Source: Toxotes chatareus (Eukaryota; Chordata; Actinopteri; Toxotidae). From it: 64,000 nt of DNA. Location of the stretch: NCBI GenBank assembly GCA_016801885.1, contig CM028891.1, positions 9,965,517-10,029,516 of the forward strand. Direction: 5' to 3'. The notes under the pieces were generated by a model, which was not told where the DNA came from, searched no databases, and worked only from the letters and a program-made list of their open reading frames with translations. Below, one piece after another: positions 1 through 12,081 of the stretch (position 1 is its first letter; each line of letters begins with the position of its first letter). A program made the position numbers and the translations under genes.

Positions 1-1640
1 TTTCTCACTTCCGAACAGCTGAAAGACTAAGTAGCGTCTGAGGTCCTGACTGGCGCTCTTTCAGGGAGAGGAGTGCTGCTCTCTCTGCAGCACAGAATAA
101 AGGTCTGTTCTCTTTGATAAGTTTTCCCGATGCTCACAGACCTGGCAGAAAAAGTCAGACACAACCAGACCAGACATTTTGCGAAAGAAAAAGTGGGTGT
201 TGCGGCATGTTGGCCAGCCGCACTGGCTGCTCGTACACACAGACTGGAATAAAAATAAGAGCTAGATTGTGTCTCTTTGGCTTATGTCATGTACCTGACT
301 CACAATCCTCTGCCACAACTTTGATTTCTAGAGAGATTTATCATCCTTTTATTTATTTTGTAGTTCCGGTGGCTGCTTGGTGAACATGTCATTTGCTTGT
401 ATTTGTTAGGTATACGTGTCTCTGTGCTTTAATCAGGCTTTTAAAGTCACCACGTTATTCTCAAGAGGCCTGATCTTCATTGAAATCCCATCAAACCCCC
501 CGTGGAAATAAAGGGGCCATTACCTTGCAAGTTGGACATTCCTCTCCTGGACGTCCCAGCAAAGTGCTCGCCCTCCATAAAACTGTACTGCAATAATAAA
601 CAACACCACTGGTGATTTACGACTTTGCCCAGACAGTGATTTCATGCAGATTTCCATAGAGGGGGCCTCTGACGGTGCATCACAATTGAACTAATATTGT
701 ATTACATGCATATCAAACTCCCCCCAAAAAACCTGATCTGCCACATCTCTTTTACGAGCAGGAAGCCTATTAATAGGCCTGTGTTCTCCTCTTGGTGGCT
801 AGTGTGTCTCAAGTTAGGGGAATTTGTCTCTGTAGCAAGCAGATGTCCACAGATTGAGACAATAAGAAAGAGAGGGAGGGGGAGAATTAAACACAAAGCC
901 TCCATCTTTAGCAGAGCTGCAAGGAGTTTCTGCTCAATCTAAGAACCAGAACAACATGCTTTAGAGTGTTTCAGTCCGTATTTTTTTTTCATCCTTGGCT
1001 TGGCTGATGCTGTTTGTCTTGAGGCAGGATAGATGAACCCACTGTCGTTGATTGCAGCTCCTCCTCCAGTGGTTTTAAGATGAAGAAAGGCTTCTTATTC
1101 CTCTCCAGAGCGCAAGGCTCACTTAGCCCTGGCAGGAAGCGAGAGTGACAAACCTGTTGTCATGCTGAGGCAGGCGGTGGTGCTAAACTAGGCCCCTTTG
1201 TTTACTGTTTGTTTATTTCTCAGTTACTGGGATTTGACAGGCAGAGTGGGGCAGGGACAGCTGGTAATCAGGAAGCTGTGGATGCCATGGATCCCAGCCA
1301 GGAGTGTCAAATCCGGAGGGGTCGGGCATCCACAAATATGCCTGTCCCACACAGAGGAGGCATTCCCAAGTGAGTCTAGACTGTGACAATGCTATTAATG
1401 CACGTTGGTGGAGTGTTTCAGTCACATTGGTCTTGCAGAGTGGATTGTGCCATGTAGAGGTCAGAAAGGGTTACTTAAATACACTTACATATACACATTC
1501 ATGTACGCACAAGACGAGCAAAGGGTGGATTCTGGGTGCAGTGTGTTTGCATTGCACCTTAGCAACGTCCCTTGTCCCAGCAAGCCAGTTCTGCTAATGT
1601 TTGTGCTAACTGGGGCATGCATGCATGGGCTTCAATGTGT
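1..1640. other. Intergenic, no gene recognised
   Basis: Short open frames occur on both strands, but none has a recognisable domain or paired splice sites. CpG is sparse and there are no long tandem repeats. Taken as non-coding desert upstream of the transposon-like remnant. Confidence 0.6.
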
Positions 1641-1654
1641 TCAGCCACTAAACA

Positions 1655-2340
1655 CGCGAAGTGATTTTTTTTTCTCGCGCGATAACAGGCAAAGTCAACG
1701 CAAAGACCTGTCTTATACAGTCTATGGCAAAGACGCAAGTAGCCGCGAATTCGCGTCGGGCGAAAACTTCGCGTGACGCGGTGTCGCGAAAAGCCTATCA
1801 GCGGTGAGATTCCCTTGACGTCATCGACAATCAGAAATGGGAAAATAGAGTTGTGGGATACAGCTTCTGTAATTTACAGAGAAACAAAAAGAAAAAGAGA
1901 GGACTTTGAGAAAAATCAGCGAGACAGTAGGACTACCAGGTACGTTCTGAAATCTGAATCTGTTACTTGTTTCCAGCTTATGGTTGTAATTTACCTGGAG
2001 CCAAGTTAGCACTAGCGTTAGCTTCCTTCCCCAGTTAGCACAAACATTAGCTCAGCCGGAAATTCTCTGAAAATTCGCTTCGCGTTTGGTCGGAACACAC
2101 CATTTAAAGGGTTTCTGGAATCTAAAATTGCTGGTTGCATGTGATTTTAACTGACATAGTTGTTTTGTCCAAGCCCATAATGTTTCAGCAAAGCATTGAC
2201 GTATGGTGTTAGCCATTGCAGGAGTCTTGTATGTCTCATCATGTATCTGTCCTACACTAGGAGTAGTTACAGCAATGTATTTTTGATTAAATATCATAAA
2301 GAGACATGCGGAAACTGAATTATGTCTGCTTCTCATTTAG
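1655..2340 (+). mobile_element. Degenerate DNA-transposon-like remnant, possibly PIF/Harbinger type
   Basis: An abrupt CpG-rich patch (1,670-1,800 and again 2,055-2,095) sits in otherwise CpG-poor DNA. It includes the palindrome CGCGAATTCGCG at about 1,743-1,754 and a second CpG-rich phrase around 2,070-2,090. Between them, an open frame from about 1,773 to 2,009 encodes a basic segment (ELWDTASVIYRETKRKRED) that loosely resembles the start of a MADF-type DNA-binding domain. Proteins of that type accompany Harbinger transposases in fish. It is followed by a donor-like GGTACGTT. No transposase is present, the frame is broken, and the ends are not defined. The family assignment rests on remembered teleost repeats and is inference; it could instead be a fragment of another repeat class. 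Confidence 0.35.
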
Positions 2341-3984
2341 CTTCTGTATTAGTCTTGTTTTTCTGTAAATTAAATTTTTCTAACAGTTTTCTTTGGATGT
2401 TGAAGCAGCAGGTTTATTCACTGAGCAAATTCAGCAACAAAGGTGCACTTTCAACTTAACCTCTCACCGCGGCTCATAACCACTGCAGGGCTGTAGTGTT
2501 TGAGCCAGTCTGAGAGTGAGTGGCTCTGCCAGGGCCCAGAGCTGAAACGATGCTCACTGTCTGCCCCAACCGCACCACAGCTCCACCTGCATCTGTGGTC
2601 AAACACACACACACACTCCCTCATATTTACTGGGCCCACCACACCACTCCATTTGAAGGTGAGTGGCAGAGATTTATATGGCAAGCTAAGGCCACCCTTC
2701 AGCTGTGAGTGTGTGAGTAAGAGTGCACGTGCATGACTTCTTAGCTAACTCAGAGCTATAAGCTACCAGGTCCCTGAGGGTTTATTTGGCTGCTGCAGCC
2801 GCTTCAGACCTCCGTGTGTGTTCTGTGTGAGCATGCACAGGGTGTTTACGTGTATGTGTGTGTTCAGAAATGTGTATCTGCATGTGCGGGTGTGTGTAAG
2901 GACCTCCCTCTAGGGTGTTAATTGGGCCGGCTCTCTCCAGTTAGGTGTCGGACCTGGGCCAAGCTCCCTCTCGTCTGGCAGGAGAAGGAGTCTCTCAGCC
3001 AGTTTAATAAACTCGATGTCATCCGGCTAATAAAACAGCCTCGCGTCCCACCTTGGCTTGTTTTTGCTCGATAAGTCATGGGTGATGTTTTCTTTCTCCT
3101 CTTGTATTTTTTCTATATGTAGAAATGAAGGAAAGGTGAACCCTTTTTTGTAGGTGGGCTGTGTGTTCCTTCTCATTGGATTTTTTTTTCTCAAGCCCTG
3201 AAACTCTGTCCTGTTGCCATTTTATGCCCTGAAATACAACAGTGGAGATAATTCATTCCATTATTTTATACTTGCAAGACTAGACGGTAATCATGACTGA
3301 AGCCACAACCACATATATTGGAGTAATATGTAATATGTTTTTTTTCTACATATCTATAACCAAACTCAAGGAACAAAGTGCAATTTGAGAATTGACATTA
3401 GAATTTAAAGGAGGGATGGATGTGTCTACTGCTCCAGCCAGTTATTAAGCAGTGGATACCTTGGTGCAAAAGAGACTTGAAATGTTGCAAGTGGTGCTCA
3501 CAGCATTAAAAACATCCACTTTTAAAAAATTCAGCTTCTCTTTCACCATCAGCAGTGTCCCCTGTAACGCTGGGTAATCTGCAGACCATGATATCAACAA
3601 GCATCATGAAGACTATTTCTATGGAGAATTCTTTGCAGAATTGAAAAGTGATTATCCACAGTGAGGTCTGTGGATTATCCACAGTAACTCTGTCATGTTG
3701 CTGCTGAAAAATTTAAATCATTACAGTATTTTTAAAACTGTGAACTGCACAAATGAAATTCCATTTATCTGCATTGTATTACAGTGACAGAAATCTCAGA
3801 GACATATATCTCAGAACCGTATAAACAAAACTGTTTGCATACCTAGATAGAGGGGTAAGTAAGAAAATGTGTCTTTTCATAAAATATAAAAACCAAGGTG
3901 GACATCTTGTAAAAGAAAGAGCCACATGAGAGTTATTTTATGTTGCATTTCTCCTTACTCTCATGGTAGTTTCTCTTTGGTCTG

Positions 3985-4032
<48 letters not shown>

Positions 4033-4115
4033 AGTCCATACTGCCCCAGTAGGAATGTTAATGTCTCGTTCCACTTGGCTGAAATGGTTTCTGTGCTCTG
4101 CCTCTTTCTGGACAG
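2341..4115. other. Intergenic, no gene recognised
   Basis: No supported coding sequence. Contents are a short CA run near 2,604, GT-rich stretches near 2,820-2,900, a small palindrome/direct repeat at about 3,651-3,694, and a pure (CT)n tract ending at 4,031. Confidence 0.55.
3987..4031. repeat. (CT)n microsatellite
   Basis: About 45 bases of uninterrupted CT. It lies about 85 bases upstream of the exon-like segment at 4,116 and could act as a pyrimidine-rich tract if that segment is spliced. Confidence 0.95.
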
Positions 4116-4251
4116 GGGACACAGAGAGGATGGAGGGGCAGTGCGGGGCAAGAAGCTGCTGGTACAGGAGAAAATATTCTATATCCTGGGTGACTCCGCT
4201 CTTCTGGGGGATTACAAAGGGTTTAACTGGCGGATGAAGGAGAGCAAAGTG
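4116..4251 (+). other. Exon-like segment, unrecognised
   Basis: A 136-base segment has a good acceptor on its left (pyrimidine-rich CCTCTTTCTGGACAG) and a near-consensus donor on its right (GTG|GTAAGTG). One frame is open throughout, encoding roughly 45 residues that end ...GFNWRMKESKV. The frame is open somewhat beyond both splice sites (4,075-4,335). I do not recognise the peptide, and no partner exon was found nearby. It may be an exon of a transcript running out of the window, an untranslated exon, or chance. Confidence 0.25.
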
Positions 4252-6075
4252 GTAAGTGACATTTCTGGTCTGGGAATATGGCAATCAACAGTGTGGAGCC
4301 CCGCCAAGTCTCCGGGTCTGGCCAGAAAATGCTAAAAAGGCTTGGGAGAGTGTAAACAAACGCGATGCTGGCTAGCAGTGCGGGAGGGGAAAGAAGGGAA
4401 AGAGAGGGGGGGTGGCGTCCAGGGGGACAGATCTGTTAACCATCAGTGGCTGCGTTTCATCCTGCCGCCCCTCTCCAAAACCTTCAAGGGAGGCTTTGTG
4501 TACCTGCTCAGCAGACAGGAGCTGGGAATTTGGGGAACAGGAAACCAGCCCCCCCCCACCTTCACTCCATCCCCACACCTCACCCATTTCCCTTCCCCTG
4601 TGCCCCCAGCTACCCCCCCAACACACATACCCAATATTCACCCCCTGCTATGCCCTTTATTCTCCGCCACCCTTCTCACTCTCTACCCTCTGATCACTCA
4701 TACCCTTATAACACACACATACACCACAGAGCCAGAGCCTAAAGTTGATAAGGGGATACTGGCTTGTCTCTTCTCCCCTGTATCAAAGTTTGAATGTGCA
4801 ACCGTGCAGTTGTATGAGCTCACTTTCAAATCAAAGGGAATGCGCTGAGGTTCACTTCAGCCAACAGAAGTCGTCACTCGGCTCAGGTATGAAAGCTCTC
4901 TGTGCGTAATGTAATGGCTCGCGTCCCATAGGCCGAATAAAAACGGAGACAGGAGTATTTAAACCTCGATCCATAATTCATGATTCTTCCCCTGAACCAC
5001 CAGCCCAGAGAATTAGAGCATTGACAGAGTTCACTATGTTAATTGTTTCAGTTAGTTCCTGATGTTCGGCTACACAACCAATTCACTTCAGCACTTAGCA
5101 TACTAGAAGGATATTATTCCTGACAAAAAGCTGCTAGGCCTATTACTGTTATACTGTAAAGGTTGGCATTGGAGAATGAGAAAGAGTTAAAAAGAGTAAT
5201 GTAGGAGATGTTGTATCAGAGGGTAGGGACAAATGGCCTATATGATTTTTTAGGTTGGAGGACTTATTGACATCTCCACATGCTATGTCAGGGTGCATGG
5301 AGCTGTGGTAGGAGAGATGCTCTTATAAAACTATGTAAAGAGTTTATAAGGTCAAATGACCACGTAGTTAAATCAATGCCCCACTGATATTATTGCCATA
5401 ACAGTTATAGCATTGTAAGCTTCAAATAGCATCTTTAGCCGGGCTACTGTAGTGTCCTCATTAGTCAGAGCTGGAGGTGTTGGACTGCTGTCTGTTCTTT
5501 GTGATGGAGAGAAATACTCATCCCTGGCACTGAGTTGACACAGATCATAAAGGCTTCATTGTGAATGCTGACTTGTCTCCCAGTATGCTAAATTAAAAAA
5601 AATGGATGTAACCTAATACGGGATGGTAGTGGCGATAAGATCTGGAGTCGGCCCGTGTCCCTGCAGGCCCTTCTCCTCCTTGCTTGCGCCGCAAGGGGAG
5701 GCAGCGCAGTGACAAGAGGTGTTCAGGAAGCAGTGTAACACCCTGCAGATCAGTAGATAATGTTTTTTTGGCAAATAAATTCATTCCTGAACCTTAAATT
5801 ACATTTTCACCTCTCAAAAAATGTCTGCTCTCGAAGCCTGAGGCTGTGTTTGTCTGAGACAGAGGGAGGCGGAGAGGAAAGAGGAAGTGCAAGGTGTTAG
5901 CTGACAGCAATCCTAGGCACTAAGCTGTCTTTATGAATGTGTGTATGTGTGTGTGTGTGTATGCACGTGTGCAAGTTTGCTGCATTGCATACATGAATTT
6001 TAGTGTTTTGTATCTGACTAAAGAACATGCGAGGGAATGTCTGTACGCCTTTCCTGTATCATATCAGTGAACCTA

Positions 6076-6079
<4 letters not shown>

Positions 6080-6126
<47 letters not shown>
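6080..6126. repeat. (GT)n microsatellite
   Basis: A 47-base pure GT run. Histidine/threonine and cysteine/valine-rich open frames crossing it are artefacts of the repeat. Confidence 0.95.
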
Positions 6127-6129
<3 letters not shown>

Positions 6130-6430
6130 ATGAAGAGAGGGAGAGAGTCACTCTGCAGCACCATGACAACAGTGGGGCTGTCTGATCCTCTCTCTCTAAT
6201 TGTCTGTGACCTCGTAACTGGAGACGCACACTCAAGGCAGGAGGAGGGCCTTTCACACGGCAATCACTTTTGGATTTGTCCTCTATGCAACTCCTGAAAA
6301 GGACTGCCAAGATGGTGTGTGTGTGCGTGCGTGCTTATGTGTGCACGTGCTTATGTGCAGGTGTGACCGCTTCTTTAAATCCAAACCCCCTCTTAATGGC
6401 GGTGAGATAAAATAAAAGTGAGGTGGACAG

Positions 6431-6471
6431 GTATAGACACCCGTAGACCACCTATAGACACCTATAGACAC
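6431..6471. repeat. Degenerate short tandem repeat, unit about 10-12 bases
   Basis: Four imperfect copies of a TATAGACACC-like unit stand head to tail. No coding context is seen. Confidence 0.7.
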
Positions 6472-9400
6472 ACTGAGTTCACGTGATCTTTCTTTTCATC
6501 ACTCCAGTTTTATTGGACGTAGAGAGAAGAGTAATTGATTCCTGCTTTCCAGGGAATCCAGTCGCTATCTCTACGCTGTCTGTCTCTGTCCATCTGTCTG
6601 CAGAGGCAAGGCTGTTCTGATGTCTCTGTTGTGTTCCACCATAAAGGGGCCTCAGTAATGGCCCCTGTCACACACAAAGGTATTAAGGCCTAAAGCCTCT
6701 CTCTCTCCGACGCCACTGGCAGCTGGGTCAGGGGAATAATTTGATTTGGTATTTTATGCTGGAAAAGAGCCTTTCTTCCCAAGCCACATTTGCGCTTGGC
6801 TTCTCCTCAGCTCCGCAGCCCCCTGAAAGACTTTACATGACATTAACACATTTCAGAGAGCATTACGGCTTGAAAAGAGATTTGTCTAGACAAAGACATG
6901 GTTTATTTGTAGTTAAAGCTTCATTTCCTGCCTGTTCCTTCTGCTGCACTCTCTCCCTGCACCTTTACCACCCCCCCCACCCACCACCACCACCACCACA
7001 CCCGCCGCCCCTCCTCCCTGCGTGACTCCTGCCAGGCGCACAATGGTTGGCGCCCTGACAGGTAAGAGGATTTCAATTAGTTTACCTCGGAATGGGCCCT
7101 GCAAAACGTGATTAATGAAAGCAATTAGTCTCTGTCATGTCTTCAGCACACTCCTGCTAAATCACCGGACTGCTCCTCACTGACGCTAAGAGCAAATTAC
7201 ATCACCCAGATCCTCTCTCTCTCTCTCTCTCTCTATCTCTCAGTCTCTTTATGAGCTCCCCACGTCTCAATGAAGAGAGCAGCGGAAAGGAGAAAAAAGA
7301 GAGGAATGAAACCACGCTGATGGATGTGCGTGGTTTTTTTTTTCTTCTTACCCTTTCAGAGTGTATCCCATAAACATCCACAGTTTATGAAGACCTGTAA
7401 TAAAAAAGAAAAACACTCATCTTTTTTTACAAGTACTATTCAGAGAGATTAACAGCTATGTTACTGTGAGAAAAAAACACTCATTAATCATGATAAATAT
7501 TTTATGGGTGTATGTGTCTGCATATGTCTCAAACCAACTAATAATATTCAGCCAATGAGCAGGGTGTGTGTGTGTGTTTGTTAACCAGCAGTAAATTAAT
7601 CAGGGGCTGGGGTTTTGCTCCCCTGATTATAGCGCAGATGATCTACACTGTGACACATATGTTTACACTCCGCAAATGTACTTTCCCCCTCCTTAACATC
7701 ATACAATACACACAAACTTCTAAACTATAGTGGGATTTATGAAGGCAAGTTTTAAACTTTTTAGGGTTTCAAAGCATGCATGCGTTATGGGCTTCTGTCA
7801 CGGAACCACAGAAACTCTCGACCTGAAAAAAAAAGATCAAATCAAATAAAAGGGAATTTACTGAGCCATAGATAATGTTTTGCTAGCTGCAGGCTGGGTG
7901 GACCTCAGCCAACAGTAATCACTGCCCACTAGGAGGGAAACAGCCCCACCTGCTCCAGAACCGTTGCATGCAAGCTTCCTCGTCTCACAGTTTTCGCTCG
8001 GGTTATATATTTATGCCACCATCCCACCGCAGCTGCCCACCCACCATCTCTCATCCTCTTTCTCTCAGTACTTACTGACTTCTCTACCCTGTCTGTGGCA
8101 CTCAGCCCCCAGCTGTTTCGTTCCCACTGAAGATGTAAATCTATAAAAACAGGTCACTAATATATAGTTTCCTAAAACATTTGTATTTTTTAGTAAACAT
8201 AGCTCAAACAGAAGTAAATTTGCTTTTACTGGGGACAGTTTTCAACCATGGATTAATACCCAATTGATGCACCAGTGTGTATTTGCTGCACCAACAGCAT
8301 GTATGCGAACTCAAAAGAGGCTACAGTGCCCAGAACACCTTGCTCTGTCTGACGGTGTGGCTCACCGATGTGTTATTAATAGTTTCATTTTAATAGTTTT
8401 ATGAGCCAGTGCTATCATTTGGTGTTTTCACCTGTATGGCCTTGTGTGAATTGTTCTCTTCACCTCATCAGTGCTGAAAACAGCGATTAGCATTTGTTCT
8501 TCTTTGGTTTGATTGTTGAATTATCGCTTCATAATCTCTTTTTATGGAAGTCTTCTTATTGGCTGGCAGACTGACCGCTCTTAGACATTGGGCTTATTTT
8601 TCTGTAGTCATCAGTACATTTTTTTTGCTCACTGTTAAAACACATTTCTTAATAAACTCCATAGAATTGTTTCATCTGGCAAAAGGTTAATCTCCTAAAT
8701 CCTATGTTGGCTTGTCTGTAGCCTTTGGAAAGGTGTGCTCGGGATGATAGGGCTTACATATTTTGATGTTATCCTATTTCTTCATTTCCTGCATTGGCTG
8801 AGAACAGGGGAGCAGCACAGGCTGTAGCTAGACCAGACATTCTCCTTTTCTTGCCCTCTTCCTCTGCCATTCCTTCTCTTCCTCTCTCACTCTGTCTGTC
8901 AGATGGAGGATAACAGTTTGACAGCCTCATTCCTATTGGAAATGGGATGAATGGAGGTTTTTGGCATCCTCGCTGGCCTCGTCTCCCCTTCTGTTCAGTG
9001 CACGGGAGTCCGAGGCCATCTTTTAACATAGTTTTTCAGACTGACGCGCATTCCCGAGCGCGTCTATATGCATGCGGGTGTGTGTCCATATTGTGTGTTT
9101 GCATGTCTATCTGCAGCAGTTCACTCATGTGTCAGGGCTTGTGAGAGGCCTGCTCCTTCCTGTAAAGCTTCAAATGGAGGCTTCCTTGTCAAGCTGTCAT
9201 GCTTCAGCACAGTAATATCTGAGGTATCCCCCCCCAGTCTCTGCACCTCAGCCCCATCACTCAGAAATTGGGAAAGCCAAAATGACACACATACACACAC
9301 ACACACACTCAGTACTTTCTCTCTTTATCTGTGAGCCTTTTTTTCTCACTCCATCCCTTTCCCCTGTTGTCTAAGGTTTTCCTGTCACCGAGCCAAAATC

Positions 9401-11915
9401 TAATTGTTCAAAGCTCTGTCAGCCTCCAACACTTTGATATTTTTCCCAGGCTTCAAAAGAGCAGGGCAACAATAGACTTGTGACTGCAGGGCACACTGAG
9501 GTAGCCAAGACTATATTAGTTATCACGTCTTTAGGTCTTAATGTTCGCTGGCATGGCTCGGAGACTTTTACTGGGCGGGGGAGGGCCCTTCGGAAGGAAG
9601 CAGACTTGTTAGTGGTTTCTCAGGCGGCTTGTTCGATGCCCCAGGATATTTTTTGGTTTGCGTCTGACTTTCCAATATGAGAACAGGTAAATATCAGGGC
9701 ATGTTGGGTGTCAAAGCTCAAAATGGTGGCGTGTCTGTTCTATGCTAATAGCAGTGTTGAGGTATCTGTAATTGACACTGTCTTAACACGTGTGATTTTT
9801 TTTCCCTTTTTTTTTTTTTTTTTACACATTGTTATTCAACTAACCACAAGGCCCAACCTGTATTTAAGGGTTTGAGATGATTAAGTCTTTAAAGGACAAA
9901 CAGGATCAGATCATTTGTTACAGATTTAACTCTGGCAATAGTTTAGTAAAACTACAAGATAGTATCAGAGAGACATTTACCTTTTAATTTCAAACAATCC
10001 TACAGTCAATCTCTAATCTTTAAAGCGAGACTATAACTTTTGGCTGAACAAACAACACATCCTTCCTCTTAACATTAAAAAGCTGAGGTCTAAGTAATAA
10101 AACACACTATTGCTCAATTCAGTTCACTGAGAGGTTTAGCTTCTACGTGTCTGGTGGGTAATCTGTGGTGACTAATTTTCCTAAATTAAGCACTGATTCT
10201 TTTAGCTGATTTTAATGGCTGCTCTCCACTTGTCCCGTTGTAACTGTGGCTTAGTAGTTTAGCTACACGCTTAGCAAAATGCGATGCTAAATGCCTTAAC
10301 AGCATTTAACTAAAAATAGTTTAGCATTTAGCGTTATCTGTTAATTCAGCAAAAGTTATACAGTCTAGTTTTAAGGTCACAGTCACACCATATTGTCCAT
10401 TAACAGCATTTCCTTGTTCAACTGTAACTAAGCCAGCCTCACAAATTGTACCTAATTTGAATAGTGTGTTTTATTTGCATGTTTTCACCCCTAGCTGAAA
10501 TTGATCTTCACTGTTTGTCTTTGGTAACTCTCCAACGCTGATGAAAATGAAAACAGGTAACACTCAAAAATATTTTCTTAGCCCTGCTGAATTTTTATTC
10601 TTTTTTTTTTTTTTTTTTGGTAATTTGCAGTGGGAAAACATCTTAAATTTGATTTCAGCATTATTCAGGTTGCCTGATTTTGAATCAGACATATCACACT
10701 ATAGGACCTAAAGACATCGTTGTTGTTACTCAATTACTTGTAATGTAATTCTGTCAAGGGAACCAGCACTTGACAACAATAAGCATTAGATTGTGTTACA
10801 CTTTCTTGTGTTTTACTCCACATAACATTAGTTCACTTTTCACACAACAGTGATCCAATTTCTGTGTTTCTCTGTAACAAGTATTGTTTAGTGTGGAGGT
10901 TGCCAGCAGCAGGTTAGCACCTCCTCAGTCCTGCTAACATGATATGCATTCACCTCCATGGGGGATATGCTCCGCACGTTCTATTTATGGATGCTGAGTA
11001 AAATGACACTTAACCCTCAAACCCCTCTGTCTGAAAGGGAAAAAAAAAAGACAGAGACCACTCTTATATGTTACATGCAGGACAGATTAGGATAAGCGAT
11101 GGACAAGCAGGAGTCATGTCTGATGTAACAGCACTGGTGTGCCTAAGTCCGTCGAGAAAGTCAATGCTGTCAAATTTCTGTCTGAGGACAAAAAATCAGT
11201 CTAGCGTAAAACATATGTGCTGTTTCAATATTTGTGACGTTTTTGGTTACTACCGTACTACCGCCCGGGCACTGTGATGTCTTTTACATTGAATATTTCA
11301 CTGGTAACATTTAAATTTCTGTTAACATCTGTATGTCTTGGAAAACAAATCAATGAATAATTTCCTGCCTGATGTTTAGAACAACAAATGAAAAAAAATG
11401 AATAAAATTGTTCCCTCTGAAACTGTAACTTGTCATTACCAGTTAACTAAATGAAATATAATTTGTTAATTGGTTAACTTTAGGGATGTTGGTGTTTTTT
11501 TTTTTTGTACAGAGCCAGTTTTTGTGCTAAACTAATCTTACTCTCCAAGCTCTAGTTTCATACTTAAGGTACAGATATCAATCAATTGGCTGAAACTACT
11601 GAGCTAAGGCCCAAATTTTAATAAACTGGAATTTTCCCTTCGATGTAAAATACATCAGACTAACTTAGTTCCCTCTCCACTCATCCATTTAATAAGTAAA
11701 GTGACTTTAAACACCTTTACCAGGTAGAACAATGTGTGAAAATGGTTGCGGGCTCTGGCCCTGACAGGAGCCTTTGTTTTGACTGAGTCTCTTTTCAGCT
11801 CTGTGGGATTTCCTCCAATATCCCAACGCTCCCGTTGAACGAGGAGTGGGTAAAGAGAGAGCAGCCTAACAAGCTGCCTTCTCGTCTGAAACCAGGCTTT
11901 CACTCACTCTTGCAG

Positions 11916-12081
11916 AAATGGCACTTTCCGCTGGGACAGGCGAGGTTTGGCTCGGGCTTCAGACGCAGATCGCGGTGAGCCTGCTGGCAGTAGCAGCCAG
12001 TCGGTCCCCAGCTCCTCTTCTCCTGGCAGCTGGGAACAGTGGGAGTTACGGGCTGTGATTGCTGGCCAGGACAGAGCCGAG
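11916..12081 (+). other. Exon-like segment, non-coding or 5' UTR-like
   Basis: A 166-base GC-richer segment is flanked by an acceptor (CTCTTGCAG) and a donor (GAG|GTGAGC). It contains a short frame beginning with ATG at 11,918 that stops after about 46 residues, so it is not an ordinary internal coding exon. If real, it would be an untranslated or lncRNA exon. Chance is at least as likely. Confidence 0.18.

Larger units (their letters stand above)
4252..11915. other. Intergenic, no gene recognised
   Basis: No supported coding sequence. A C-rich block at 4,545-4,700 produces an open but proline-rich, low-complexity frame that is not a gene. Tandem repeats occur at 6,080-6,126 (GT), 6,431-6,471 (degenerate TATAGACACC), about 6,970-7,002 (ACC/CCCC), 7,214-7,236 (CT) and 9,285-9,309 (CA). 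Poly(T) runs lie near 9,807 and 10,603. Segment 7,020-7,200 has AT-core homeodomain-like sites and could be regulatory. Confidence 0.5.

Noticed and set aside
3651..3694. TTATCCACA copies identical to the bacterial DnaA-box consensus
   Set aside because: The context is vertebrate nuclear DNA, so this is coincidence and not a replication origin.
4342..4848. 168-codon plus-strand open frame
   Set aside because: Its middle is proline/threonine-rich only because of a C-rich block. There is no domain and the overlapping frames are open too.
6018..6310. Histidine/threonine and cysteine/valine-rich frames on both strands
   Set aside because: They are produced by the (GT)n microsatellite, which lacks stops in several frames.
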